A stretch of 64,000 nucleotides of DNA from Actinocatenispora sp963805605 (GCA_963805605.1 CAWDUX010000001.1:1-64000); one strand, 5' to 3'. Shown: positions 8,446-17,368, counted from the stretch's first letter. Translations and numbers: made by a program. The notes: generated by a model not told the origin, from the sequence alone.

Positions 8446-9760
8446 CGGCTGATCGTACCGAAGCGAGATTGATCGTGGCGAGTGCTCGATGTGCCTGGTC
8501 CAGGAAGCTCTTCGGCGCCTTGTCGAGCTGTTCGTCGTTGGTCAGAAGGTCGTGCAGAAGGACCGTGGTGCGGGTGGATGCGACTTCGACAGAGAGGGAG
8601 AGGACCTGTTCGATCGTCTTCTCGGCGTCACGCCAGGTGCCGGACTCCACCTGAGCCTGGAACAGGTGTGCTCGGTGGACGTACTGACTTCTCATCTCGG
8701 CTGCTGGGACGCGTGCCGCGGACATCTCGAATTTCGAGAGCGCGCGGTCTGTCATTCGTAGGTCGCGGAGGATCATCGCCTCGTGCCAGTCGAGCTCCCG
8801 CTGGTCGACCCACCATGACCATGCTGGGTCACGGTCGCTGAGTCCGTCCTTGTAACGGGCTTGGACCTCGCTCATGAGTGGGAGCGCAGACTCGTCGCCG
8901 CGCTGTGCCAGGACGCGTGCCTGACGCATGAGGAACAGTGCCTTCAACCGGGAGGTGAGGCGGTAGTCGCCCTCCAGTACTGACCGGACGATCTGCACGG
9001 CCTCGCTGGTCCGGCCCCGGGCTGCCGCGTGCATGCTCATGTTCTGCAGCGTCAGCAGCTCCATCGACTTGTCTCCGGCCAAGCGTGTGTAGTGCAGCGA
9101 CTCCTGGTTCATGCGGCGGGTCAGGTCATGCTGGTCGGCGTCGTACGCGAGCCAGCCCACGACCTCGGCGAGTTCGCCGGCCGCCGCGTAGAGCTCGCGC
9201 ATCATCCCGGGCTTGTAGTCCGCTGAGCCGAGATGAGCATGCAAGCCAGCGAAGTACCGGGTCGACAGCTGCAGGAGGTCAGCGCCGCCGAAGGAGTTGT
9301 CGAGCGAGACGAACTTGCTGACATTGGCTCGGATCGACTGGAGGTATTCGTCGGGGTCGTTGAACTCGACCGGGGCGTGGCGCTCGACCGTCGGTACAAC
9401 GACCGATGCCCGCGGGGTGCTCACGGGCTTGGTCGGCTTTGCCGGTGCAGGCTCGGCGGCACGGTGGAGACGACGGGAAAAGCGGAGCTTCGCCGACGTA
9501 CTCGCGTTCTCGAAGAGGGTGTCGAGTGCCTGCTGGAGCTCCGGCCGGATGACGGAATCTGGTCGCTCGTGCCAGGTGGTGACTGCACGTCTGCTGACCC
9601 CGAGCCGTTCGGCAAATGCTTCCTGGGACATGCGCAGGGCACATTGGAGCGCGCATGCGTGACGACCGGTCCAGTCGTCGACGACTTCCTCCACCTCGGG
9701 CCTCCAACGAGGATGGCAGTTCTGCTGAGCGATCTCAACGATCACAGCAGCGTACGACAT
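8429..9760 (-). CDS. XRE-type helix-turn-helix regulator with TPR-like C-terminal region
   Basis: This 443-residue protein has a helix-turn-helix near residues 40-70 (MSQEAFAERLGVSRRAVTTW) followed by a proline-rich linker. A long helical region of about 330 residues, rich in repeats such as LLTLQNMSMHAAARGRTSEA, resembles the tetratricopeptide sensor part of actinobacterial XRE regulators. It is likely a DNA-binding regulator that responds to a peptide or another signal. It overlaps the downstream methylase-like gene. The IS66 element ends 20 bp before its ATG (9758-9760), so its native promoter has been displaced and expression may now depend on the IS. Confidence 0.75.
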   Translation of the reverse strand: MSYAAVIVEIAQQNCHPRWRPEVEEVVDDWTGRHACALQCALRMSQEAFAERLGVSRRAVTTWHERPDSVIRPELQQALDTLFENASTSAKLRFSRRLHRAAEPAPAKPTKPVSTPRASVVVPTVERHAPVEFNDPDEYLQSIRANVSKFVSLDNSFGGADLLQLSTRYFAGLHAHLGSADYKPGMMRELYAAAGELAEVVGWLAYDADQHDLTRRMNQESLHYTRLAGDKSMELLTLQNMSMHAAARGRTSEAVQIVRSVLEGDYRLTSRLKALFLMRQARVLAQRGDESALPLMSEVQARYKDGLSDRDPAWSWWVDQRELDWHEAMILRDLRMTDRALSKFEMSAARVPAAEMRSQYVHRAHLFQAQVESGTWRDAEKTIEQVLSLSVEVASTRTTVLLHDLLTNDEQLDKAPKSFLDQAHRALATINLASVRSAGANGQ

Positions 9761-9780
9761 TGGTACAAGAGTTTGTGTCC

Positions 9781-11256
9781 GTAACTGGTCAGCAGGTTAT
9801 GCGGGCTGGGGTTGCCATGGCTGGCCGTTGGTGAGCATGGTGAGGGCGTCGATGAATCGCAGGCCGTGTTTGACTGCGGTGGCCAGGTAGGAGCGGATCG
9901 CGCAGAACTGTTGGGCGCCAACGAGTGTGCGTAGGCAGCCGGAGACCTTCTGCCGGAGTTTGATCATGCGGATCTCGCGTTCGGCCGCGTTGTTGTCGAA
10001 CGCCACGAGGGGATCGTCGAGGAACCGCAGGTAGTCGACTTGCCGGTCACGGAGGCGTCTGGCCAGGGCACGGTGTTTGTCCGCGACCGGGCCGGACTGT
10101 GTGGACTCGGCGCCCAGCACAGCGGCGGAACGCAGGCGGTGAACCAGCTCGTGGCGACAGGCCGGGTCGATGTCGGCGCCGGCAGACCGGGCGGTGTCGG
10201 ACAGGGTCTTGAGCTCCAGCAGCGCGTCGCGGGCCTGGGCCGCCCAGCACCAGGCGTCGGCGGGTTGCTGTTCGACCACGGCGGCCAGTTCCCGCAGCAG
10301 ATGCGCATTACACAGCGCGTGTGTGGCGCCGGTGTAGGTGTCATACGGTGCCCACGCGTCGTGGACGGCCACCCCACCGAACCGTGGAAGTACCCCGGCG
10401 GCGTCCATCGCCTCGGTGCCCCGCTTCGGATGCACGCTGATCAGGCTGTATCTACCGGTGGAAGCCGAATGCACCCAGTGCAGCCGGCCCGCCACCCGCA
10501 GCCCGGTCTCGTCGAAGTGCGCTACCGGCGCGCCCGTGACCGCCTCACCGATACGCTCCAGCACACCCGATCCGCTCACCCGATCGGCGGCGCGGGCAGC
10601 GAACGCGGACACGGTGCCCGCCGACACAGGCGTGCCGAACAACTCCGACAGGGCCTGCGCGGTGCGCTGCCTCGACAGGAACTGACCCGCATACAGGTAG
10701 ACGCCAACCGCGGTGGCGTTCGGCCCGTAGCAGACCGGGGCGTCCACCCCGACCGGCGCCCGCCCGGTGGTGACCCGCCCGCACCCGCGGCAGCGGCGGG
10801 TGATGATCCGGTGCTCGCTGACCTGCACCCGGATCGGCGGGATGTCGAACACCTGCCGACACTCCACTCCCGTCTCCGGCGCCCGCGACAGACCCGCCCC
10901 ACAGCCGCCACACCGATCCGGCTCATGCCGCACCACCCGGTCGGGATCGGCGACCTGACACAAGGTGCGGCCCCCGTGACCGGGCTGCCCACCCGGCGGT
11001 CGAGAAGACCGGCCCCGCAACGAACGCGGCACCGGCTTGACAAACGGCGAGTCCGACGACGGCGGACGCGACGAGTTCTGTGAATTCTGATCCAACCGCC
11101 GCTTGAGATCAGCGACCTCAGCCCGAGCCTCAACCAGTTGCGCCCGAAGATCGGCCACCAGCGCAGCAAGCTGTTCATACGACGGCTGCGGCTCGGCGGA
11201 CACACCCACCCAACGACCACAAGATCAACAAGTTACGCGGCCACCTGACCAGTTAC
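9781..11256. mobile_element. IS66-family insertion sequence
   Basis: The ends carry the inverted repeat GTAACTGGTCAG (left 9781-9792, right complement 11245-11256). The direct repeat GTGTCC is found at 9775-9780 and 11259-11264, offset by two bases on the right, and could derive from target duplication. The element is about 1.48 kb and contains only the tnpC-type transposase, as in single-gene actinobacterial IS66 elements. Its reading frame is intact, so insertion may be fairly recent. Confidence 0.8.
9797..11209 (-). CDS. tnpC: IS66 family transposase
   Basis: The 470-residue transposase is complete. An N-terminal coiled coil (EQLAALVADLRAQLVEA) leads into the hallmark LDQNSQNSSRPPSSD. Zinc-ribbon cysteines follow (CGGCGAGL, CRGCGR). 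The catalytic residues are visible at AHFDETGLRV (D), VHDAWAPYD (D) and NNAAEREIRMIK (E). The C-terminal SYLATAVKHGLRFIDAL fits the family. It catalyses DDE-type cut-and-paste transposition of the surrounding element. Confidence 0.93.
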   Translation of the reverse strand: MGVSAEPQPSYEQLAALVADLRAQLVEARAEVADLKRRLDQNSQNSSRPPSSDSPFVKPVPRSLRGRSSRPPGGQPGHGGRTLCQVADPDRVVRHEPDRCGGCGAGLSRAPETGVECRQVFDIPPIRVQVSEHRIITRRCRGCGRVTTGRAPVGVDAPVCYGPNATAVGVYLYAGQFLSRQRTAQALSELFGTPVSAGTVSAFAARAADRVSGSGVLERIGEAVTGAPVAHFDETGLRVAGRLHWVHSASTGRYSLISVHPKRGTEAMDAAGVLPRFGGVAVHDAWAPYDTYTGATHALCNAHLLRELAAVVEQQPADAWCWAAQARDALLELKTLSDTARSAGADIDPACRHELVHRLRSAAVLGAESTQSGPVADKHRALARRLRDRQVDYLRFLDDPLVAFDNNAAEREIRMIKLRQKVSGCLRTLVGAQQFCAIRSYLATAVKHGLRFIDALTMLTNGQPWQPQPA

Positions 11257-11321
11257 CCGTGTCCTTGCCTGGTTGGTTCCAGCGGAGGCGAGTTGACTGA
11301 CCCTTGTCGCAAGGACTCTGG

Positions 11322-11406
11322 CAGGTAATGGCAGCCGGACTGTCCAATCAGGAGGAAACAATCCATCGGCAATGTTTCGCGATGTGTCGATGAGAGCCAT
11401 TACCTG
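11322..11406. repeat. 11-bp inverted repeat, 63 bp apart
   Basis: CAGGTAATGGC at 11322-11332 is the exact inverse of GCCATTACCTG at 11396-11406. The enclosed 63 bp has no gene but contains a GGAGGAAA. This sits in the gene-free stretch 11257-11482 to the right of the IS66 element. It could be a regulator site pair or a degenerate mobile-element end. Confidence 0.4.
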
Positions 11407-11482
11407 AGGAGCCCGACGTCAGGTTCCCGGTTCACGGCAGCGTTGATTGCATCATCAGCATCGATGCATGCCGCCGTAAGCA

Positions 11483-11525
11483 GGGGAGCGCGGCCACGGA
11501 GTTGGTAACCCCTTCCGCGCTCCCC
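11483..11525 (+). promoter_or_regulatory. Conserved 5' hairpin of the gene A/B module, copy 1
   Basis: An 11-bp GC stem, GGGGAGCGCGG (11483-11493) with CCGCGCTCCCC (11515-11525), closes a 21-base loop containing GGAGTTGGTA. The stem and loop size are the same as at 19621-19663. It ends 25 bp before the gene A ATG and precedes a GGAG ribosome site, so it lies in the leader RNA. Conservation of the loop sequence, not just the stem, suggests a role beyond termination. Confidence 0.55.
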
Positions 11526-11550
11526 GTCTTAACACCAATTGGAGGCACGG

Positions 11551-11814
11551 ATGACAACCACGGTGCTGGCGATGCCAGCTGCGCCCCGCCAGTTCGCCCT
11601 GGTCCTTGATGAGGACAACGATCAGTACGCCGAGTTCGTCGACTGTTTTCAGCCGGCCGATCCGGTTGTGTGGTGGGGGACGGAGACGGTCGAGCGGGCG
11701 TTGCTCTACCGGACGCGTGATGGCGGTCGGCTCGACACCGCCACTCACGTCGATGCGGAGGCTGCGTTGGAGCGGTGGGAGCGTGTGTACCCGCTCAAGT
11801 TGGTGTGGCTGTGA
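11551..11814 (+). CDS. Conserved hypothetical protein (gene A, copy 1)
   Basis: The start is ATG 11551, giving an 87-residue protein beginning TTTVLAMPAAPRQFALVLDE, with TTGGAGG upstream. An earlier in-frame ATG exists at 11539 but would precede the ribosome site. The protein is small and acidic, with a tryptophan-rich centre (PVVWWGTETVERALL) and a closing LERWERVYPLKLVWL. The paralogue at 19687-19950 differs at few positions. No known domain is recognised. Its stop overlaps the GTG of gene B (CTGTGA), so the two are coupled. Confidence 0.65.
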   Translation: MTTTVLAMPAAPRQFALVLDEDNDQYAEFVDCFQPADPVVWWGTETVERALLYRTRDGGRLDTATHVDAEAALERWERVYPLKLVWL

Positions 11815-12141
11815 TCCTCCCACGCCAAACACCGCGAGTGGATGGTCGCGCCGTCGTGGGTGACGAGCTGCGGGTGCCGGCGCCGGTGGTCACCGACCTG
11901 CCGAAGATGTTCCTGCTGGACCGCCGTGTCGACCACAGCGGGCTGTCGGGGTGTCGGGGTCGTCGCAACCGGCGTGGTGTTCCCGGACGGGTTGACGGTG
12001 GCCCGCTGGCGGGGATGCAACTCAGGTGTTGAGCAACTGGAGATCTTCGGAACTCCGGATCAGCTGCTCGCCGTTCATGGTCACAGCGGCGGGACGACGA
12101 TCCGTTGGTTACCTCGGCCCGTACCGACCTCCGGAGCCTGA
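11811..12141 (+). pseudogene. Conserved hypothetical protein (gene B, copy 1), frameshifted
   Basis: GTG 11811 overlaps the gene A stop. The first frame reads RVPAPVVTDLPKMFLLDRRV. After one extra base in the run near 11950-11958 the second frame continues VVATGVVFPDGLTVARWRG and then VEQLEIFGTPDQLLAVHGH, ending TIRWLPRPVP. The copy at 20000-20272 is uninterrupted over this region. The WRGC and HG..GGTTIRWL motifs are strongly kept between copies. Function unknown. Confidence 0.5.
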
Positions 12142-12148
12142 CACAGAA

Positions 12149-12192
12149 GCGGGGCACGGCGACGCCGGTAGGCAGCCCTTGCCGTGCCCCGC
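12149..12192 (+). terminator. Conserved 3' hairpin of the gene A/B module, copy 1
   Basis: A perfect 12-bp stem, GCGGGGCACGGC (12149-12160) with GCCGTGCCCCGC (12181-12192), closes a 20-base loop. It begins just after the gene B stop. There is no T-tract, so it would be an unusual terminator or an mRNA-stabilising end. The loop partly resembles that of the 5' hairpin. Confidence 0.5.
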
Positions 12193-12269
12193 GGTACCGC
12201 GAGGCTCAGGCGCTGCCGAGCGACGTCATGCTGAACCGCTGGCCGACTTGAGCAGTTGCAGGATCGAGG

Positions 12270-12749
12270 CTAACTCTGAGCAAGTGGCCCTTGCCCGTAC
12301 ATGCTGTCCAGCATGTTTTCGCACTCGTCCAAGAAGTCAGCCCAGTGACGCTCCGCCGGTGCACACATAGAGATGAGCGATCCGGTCACCATGAAGAGAA
12401 GACTCGCGACCGTCTCCGCAGGCTGCAACAGCGACAGGTCACGCAGCTCAACGTGTGCCATCAGGATGGTTTCCACGTCTTCCTGCCGGAGAGGGAGCCA
12501 GGAACTTTCAACTCTCACTACAGCTGCCGCCGCAGCCGAGACTTCTTCCGGGGTCGGGCGCCGATTTTCCATGCGGTAGAGCACAACGTAAAGAATTCCA
12601 GAGGCAATCCGTAGCGCGTGCAGCTTGTCGGCATCCGGCAAGTCTGAGATCTTTTGGAGCGCTCCGTCCAGGCGATCCGGCTCCTCGCCGATCATTCCAG
12701 CGAACGTCTCACGGACGAGCGGCTCTATACGCATGTCAATTACCGTCAT
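12270..12749 (-). CDS. Hypothetical helical protein, third gene of a small operon
   Basis: The start MTVIDMRIEPLVRETFAGM (ATG 12747-12749) has GGAAGGA in front of it and is preferred over the longer frame. The protein has 159 residues and is mostly helical, with EELRDLSLLQPAETV-type amphipathic stretches and one mildly hydrophobic segment (VASLLFMVTGSLISMC). It overlaps the upstream membrane protein gene by 14 bp. Family not recognised. Confidence 0.5.
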   Translation of the reverse strand: MTVIDMRIEPLVRETFAGMIGEEPDRLDGALQKISDLPDADKLHALRIASGILYVVLYRMENRRPTPEEVSAAAAAVVRVESSWLPLRQEDVETILMAHVELRDLSLLQPAETVASLLFMVTGSLISMCAPAERHWADFLDECENMLDSMYGQGPLAQS

Positions 12750-13164
12750 GATGTTCCTTCCGCTTGTCCCACCACAGTTGCGCTCCCGCAACTCCAGTTG
12801 CGATAGCTAGTGCCACAGCCGATACCCATTTAGGCGCTCCCGACCAAGCAATACTAAGGACATCTTTCCCCAAGGAGCCGATTAGTGTGCCGCTGGCGAG
12901 CGCAACACCCGTTCGGAAGGCCTTTCGTTGCGGCGTAGCCTGCCGCTTGATCCTATTCCTATGGGCCGCCTTGTGCTCCGCCGTGTCGTCCCAGGGCGAC
13001 GGAGGCCCGGGCGCAACAGGTCGCAGGTTGACGATCGGCACACCGAACATGCTGTCCACGATCGGCGGGAAGGACGTTCCATCGCCCTGCGCCTGGGCTG
13101 CGCCCTCGTCGCTGGTGGCTTGTTCCGGGGGAAGCGGGGTGGCTGACCCGCTTCCCCCGGTCAA
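12736..13164 (-). CDS. Hypothetical membrane protein, second gene of the operon
   Basis: TTG 13162-13164 overlaps the stop of the upstream gene (TTGA). The 142-residue protein has a Pro/Gly/Ala-rich N-terminus and a basic KAAHRNRIKRQATPQRKAF stretch. Two hydrophobic segments follow (GVALASGTLIGSLGKDVL and WVSAVALAIATGVAGAQLWW), then a charged KRKEHHDG tail. It is probably an inner-membrane partner of the neighbouring helical proteins. Confidence 0.5.
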   Translation of the reverse strand: MTGGSGSATPLPPEQATSDEGAAQAQGDGTSFPPIVDSMFGVPIVNLRPVAPGPPSPWDDTAEHKAAHRNRIKRQATPQRKAFRTGVALASGTLIGSLGKDVLSIAWSGAPKWVSAVALAIATGVAGAQLWWDKRKEHHDGN

Positions 13165-13697
13165 TTTGGGCCTGCGGTCGAGCCTGCCTTCCTGGCATCC
13201 GCGGTCAGAGTCTCGCTGAGCTTCTTGGCCGAGCTGAGCAGCCCGGTCACCGGAGGCATGAGGATCGCGCGTGGGCGGTGGATGGCTGCCTTGAGCTGGC
13301 CTGGTTGCCCGCCGGCCAGGATCTGCGTCACCTGCTGCTCCAGGTGGGCGAGGCTCTGCGCGACGCCCTTGATCGTGCTCATCGTGCTGTCGAGCTGGCT
13401 GCCGATGGGAGCAAGGTGTGCGACCACCTCCTGCGGCGTGGTGTCGTCACCGATGGCGCTGACCTGCTGGACACAGCCAGCGACACTCCTGGCGACGTTA
13501 GACTGCTGACCTGCCGACTCGGTCAGCGACTTGCGGACCGGCCCCAGCCGAGCGGCGATGCCCTTGAACCCCGTCGCAGCGAGCTGCGCCTGGACCCTTG
13601 CGGTGGCCTGCTCGGCTGCGCTGGTGGCTGTCTGCGCCTTGCCCACATGCTCGACCGCGCTTCTCAGCGCTCCGATCAACTCCGCCGTATCCGCCAC
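13161..13697 (-). CDS. Hypothetical coiled-coil protein, first gene of the operon
   Basis: The likely start is the GTG at 13695-13697 (VADTAELIGALRSAVEHVGK); a longer frame begins at 13733. The protein is Ala/Gln/Ser-rich and strongly helical, like WXG/DUF6244-type actinobacterial proteins found near RHS and secretion loci, but the family call is uncertain. The C-terminus is LLSSAKKLSETLTADARK. It overlaps the following membrane protein gene. The three genes form an operon converging on the gene A/B module. Confidence 0.5.
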   Translation of the reverse strand: MADTAELIGALRSAVEHVGKAQTATSAAEQATARVQAQLAATGFKGIAARLGPVRKSLTESAGQQSNVARSVAGCVQQVSAIGDDTTPQEVVAHLAPIGSQLDSTMSTIKGVAQSLAHLEQQVTQILAGGQPGQLKAAIHRPRAILMPPVTGLLSSAKKLSETLTADARKAGSTAGPN

Positions 13698-13745
13698 TCC
13701 GGCACCGTAACGGGCACGGGCAACCCGAACCAAGATCGATGATGC

Positions 13746-13779
13746 GGCTTCGGCCAGGTGCGTGCGTCGGGTGCTGCCG
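13746..13779. repeat. RibD gene fragment at the RHS junction
   Basis: The 34 bases match 2900-2933 in the RibD-like gene with two differences, in the same orientation. They directly precede the first RHS codons of block 2 (YDHLGRLTDVW). It is a recombination scar linking two distant loci in the window. Confidence 0.6.
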
Positions 13780-13864
13780 TTATGACCATCTCGGTCGGCT
13801 TACCGATGTGTGGACCGATGCGGGTGGTGTCACGACCGTTCCGGCTCCGTCGGTGCAGAGCGTC

Positions 13865-15313
13865 GGGGGCTGTGATACCGCCGATCCGGCGGCGGCGTCG
13901 TTCTCTGGTCCGGCGCCGTATTGGCGCAGCTATGCCTACGATCTGACCGGTAATCGGACGACCGCTACCGATCATGCTGTCGCTGGCGGTGCAATGTCGA
14001 CGACCACGACGACCGAAAGCTTCGACACCCCTGACGCGGCGCACGCCGTGCACACTGCGGCTACCAGTGTGAATGGTGCTGCCAGCGGAACCCAGACGTG
14101 GACCTACGACTCCGACGGGCGTCCTACCGGTATCGACAACACCGGCGGCGCGCAGGCTGGCTCGACTCAGACGTTGGCCTGGACTCCGACGCGGGCGCCT
14201 GGCGAATCTGTCGACCGCGAAGAGTGGTAATCCGACCCATGACACCAGTTACGGCTATGACGCCATGGGCGGGTTGGTGTCCCGTACCGATGATGGTGTC
14301 ACCACTCTGTATCTGGGTTCGGACACGGTCACGGTTTCTGATGGGACCGTGTCGAAGGTGTCGCGTGCGTACGCGTTCCCGGGTGGGCCGACCGCGGTGC
14401 GGGAGGCGAGCACCACCGGTACGAGGCTGCATTGGCAGACCGCTGATCCGCAGGGCACCGGCCTGGACGATTTCACCGCTGACAGCCTGTCGTTGACCCG
14501 GCGTACGTACACGCCGTTCGGGCAGGATCGTGCGGCGGGTAACAGTGGTACGGGCTGGGCGGGTGACAAGGGTTTCCTGGGTGGTGTCGCTGACGGCACG
14601 ACCGGGCTGACCAACCTCGGGGCTCGTGAGTACTGTCCGGGGTTGGGGAGGTTCCTCGATCCTGACCCGCTTCTTCAGCCGGGGAATCCGCAGCAGTTCA
14701 ACGGCTACGCCTACGCCAACAACGACCCGGTCAATCAGTCTGATGCTTCCGGCCAGGTCGCGGCTGCTGACAATGGTGCCGCGTTTGGGTGGACCGAGCA
14801 GGACTTCGAAGACGCGGCCAGGCGGCGTGGTGACACGGGTGGTGTTGGATCCGCGCCAGCACCTCCGCCGGCGAGGCCCGCGCACAAGAAGTGTGGGTGG
14901 TTGTCGTTCTGCAAGGTCAAGCAGGTTGGTAATGCTGCCCTGCATTGGGCGCAGAAGCATCCGACGCTGGTGTCGACTGTGGTGTCGATCGGTGTGGGTG
15001 TCGGCTGTGGCGCGGCGATCGGCTGGACCGGTGTGGGGGCGGTCGCGTGTGGGGCGTTGGCCGGTGCGGTCGGTTCTGCGGTCTCCTACGGGCTGGAATG
15101 TTCCGCCGCGGGTGACTGCAATGCCGGTGATCTGGCTAAACAGACCGTCGTTGGTGCGGTCACCGGTGCGATCGGTGGGGCGATCGGCGGTGGTGCGGCG
15201 GGCAGGCTGCTCGGCGCGGCCGGTAAACGCATCGCCGCCAAGGCGCTGAGCCGTGGTGCCGAGGACATCGCCCAGGACGCTGCGGAGACCGTCGGCGGTA
15301 AGGCCGCCTCCGA
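13865..15313 (+). repeat. 1.45-kb direct repeat, RHS block copy 2
   Basis: This is the partner of 4822-6268. The shared block covers the last YD repeats, the core-closing motif and the post-core linker. After GCCTCCGA (15306-15313) this copy continues into a Hint domain and a deaminase tip, unlike copy 1. Confidence 0.85.
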
Positions 15314-16119
15314 AGCAGCCGACAGCGCCGGCGACGAGGCCGGTGCTGGTGCGTGTTCGATCCACAGCTTCACCGGCGACACCCCTGTGCTGATGGCCGA
15401 CGGCAAGACCAAGAAGATCAGCAAACTCAAGACCGGTGACAAGGTCCGCAACACCAGCCCCGACGACCATCACACCACAACGCACCGCGTCGACCGGGTC
15501 ATCGTCACCCACACCGACCACGACTTCGTCGACCTGACCATCACCACCAAGACGGCACAGCCGCGCAGCATGCCGGCCGGTGTCGCCGGCCCGGTCGCAC
15601 CCGCCACCGCTCACACGACCGCGACGCTGACCACCACCACCCACCACCCGTTCTGGGATGCCACCACCCACACCTGGACCCAAGCCGCCAGCCTCCACCC
15701 CGGCGACACCCTCCAAACCCCCACCGGCCGGGCCCAGGTCGTCGCCCTCCGGCTCTACACCGCCACCCACACCACCTACGACCTCACCATCCACCACCTC
15801 CACACCTACTATGTAGAAGGCCGGCACCACACCGGTCCTCGTGCACAACTGCGGTGCGACAGGAGAGGTTGAGTACGGGAGCACCGATCTCAGTCGAGCT
15901 GTACAAACCAAACGGATCGCGGACAGCAACACCCGAAACAATTACGCGGCGGCCAGGTATTTGGATGAGAACGGAGAGGCGCAGACGATCGTTGCCCGCT
16001 CGTCAAAAGGTAGAGGCAACCATGCGGAGAATAAGATTTTGCGGATGGTAGATCCCGCGCGAATAACGGACCTCTACTCAGAACTCCAGCCCTGTGCAAG
16101 GTTGTGCGCGAAGGCACTA

Positions 16120-17253
16120 TGGCCCTAATTAAACAAAATCGATCTTCGGCTAATTGACTGTTCCTGTATGATCATCGCGTGATCGTCACCGTCGAGTCTT
16201 CCGAGTGGAATGTTCTTCAGCGCTGGAAGCGGGATCGTAGCTCGTTTGTCCTGGTTCGGTTGAAGGTCGAGGCGGTGTTGCTCGCCTCGAAGGATGTTCC
16301 CATTGATGTGATTGCCAGTTTTGTCGATCGTTGTGAGTCGACGGTGCGTGGGTGGTTGCGCGGTTGGCATGATTCCCGTTTGGCGTCGGTGGTGACCGGT
16401 CATGCGGGGAATGAGAACGCGGCGAAGTTGACGAGTGTGCAGAAAGAGGAAGTGCGCAGGGCTTTGGCTGCGCCGCCATCTGAGTCGGGTGTCCCGGCCA
16501 AGTTTTGGGATGTGCCAGCGCTCAGGCAGTTGGTGTCGGTGCGTTTCGGTGTGGAGTATGAGTCGGAGTCCTCGGCGCATCTGTTGATGCGGTTTTGTGG
16601 GATGTCGTTCAAGTACTCGGATCCGTTCGACAGGCGCCGGGACGAACAGGGCATCGCGAAGCGGATGGCGGAGGTCAAAGACGAGGTCAGAGCCTTGCTG
16701 GAGGACGGCTACGAGGTGTTCGCAGCCGATGAGGTTCGGGTCGAGCACGAGGCGGAGACGCGCAGGATGTGGCTGCCGATCGGTGTCCGAACGAAGATCC
16801 ATGTGGATCGTGAGAAGGCGGCCCAATCCTACTTCGGTGCGCTGAATCTGAGAAGTGGGAAAGTGCATCTGGAACGTATCGAAGGGCAGCAGAACGCGGA
16901 GCAGATGATTCATGTCCTGGCACGTTTCCAACGCGCGTATGAAGGTAAGAAGCTCGCGGTGGTGTGGGATAACGCGCCATGGCACAGGGCCAAGGAACTC
17001 AGGAAGCTCTTCAGGCAGGGAGAGGCGCTGGAGAACATCAAGACGATATGGATGCCTCCCTACGCTCCAGACCACAATCCGATCGAGCATGTCTGGAGTC
17101 AAGGTAAGGGTGCTATCGCTAACCTACAGCGTGAAACGCCCACGCTGACCTTCAGCGCGTTCGAGCAGTACATCAACAGCCGGGATTTTCTCTACGATTT
17201 TGAACATCTGCCAATCGATCACACGTAGAAGTGATCTTGTTTAATTACGGCCA
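16120..17253. mobile_element. IS630-family insertion sequence with TA duplication
   Basis: The element lies between TA dinucleotides at 16118-16119 and 17254-17255, the target duplication of IS630/Tc1-mariner elements. Its ends are imperfect inverted repeats (TGGCCCTAATTAAACAA on the left; the complement of the right end reads TGGCCGTAATTAAACAA). It is 1134 bp and carries one complete transposase. AT content is higher than in the surroundings. Confidence 0.88.
16179..17228 (+). CDS. IS630 family transposase
   Basis: The transposase has 349 residues and starts GTG at 16179. An N-terminal winged-helix DNA-binding region (VIASFVDRCESTVRGWLRGW) is followed by a DDE core: FAADEVRVEHEAE (first Asp), VVWDNAPWHRAKEL (second Asp) and APDHNPIEHVWSQGKG (Glu). 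The length and the DNAPWHRA...P..NPIEHVW pattern are typical of IS630 single-frame transposases. No frameshift is seen, so the element is probably active. Confidence 0.93.
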   Translation: MIVTVESSEWNVLQRWKRDRSSFVLVRLKVEAVLLASKDVPIDVIASFVDRCESTVRGWLRGWHDSRLASVVTGHAGNENAAKLTSVQKEEVRRALAAPPSESGVPAKFWDVPALRQLVSVRFGVEYESESSAHLLMRFCGMSFKYSDPFDRRRDEQGIAKRMAEVKDEVRALLEDGYEVFAADEVRVEHEAETRRMWLPIGVRTKIHVDREKAAQSYFGALNLRSGKVHLERIEGQQNAEQMIHVLARFQRAYEGKKLAVVWDNAPWHRAKELRKLFRQGEALENIKTIWMPPYAPDHNPIEHVWSQGKGAIANLQRETPTLTFSAFEQYINSRDFLYDFEHLPIDHT

Positions 17254-17368
17254 TAGGTCAAAATCCACACATAAACGTGACGTGGAGTTGGGCCTGGACT
17301 ACCTCCGCTGCGGGGGGCGCATCGCGAGCGGCGCAATCCGCGGCAGTTAGCTCCCTTTTCAGAAGGTC

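Noticed and set aside
9964..11083. Long open frames on the strand opposite to the IS66 transposase (for example 10040-11083 plus)
   Set aside because: They are antisense shadows of a GC-rich coding gene; no domain, ribosome site or family match.
9775..11264. Clean 8-bp IS66 target duplication
   Set aside because: Only GTGTCC repeats on both sides and it is offset by two bases on the right, so an exact 8-bp duplication is not supported.
15355..15845. Intein in the RHS gene
   Set aside because: The Hint fold lies between the RHS linker and the toxin tip and has no downstream extein, so it is a pre-toxin processing domain rather than a splicing intein.
14124..15941. A 605-codon minus-strand frame across RHS block 2
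   Set aside because: It mirrors the RHS coding sequence, is Arg/Gly-rich without domains, and also occurs in part opposite block 1.
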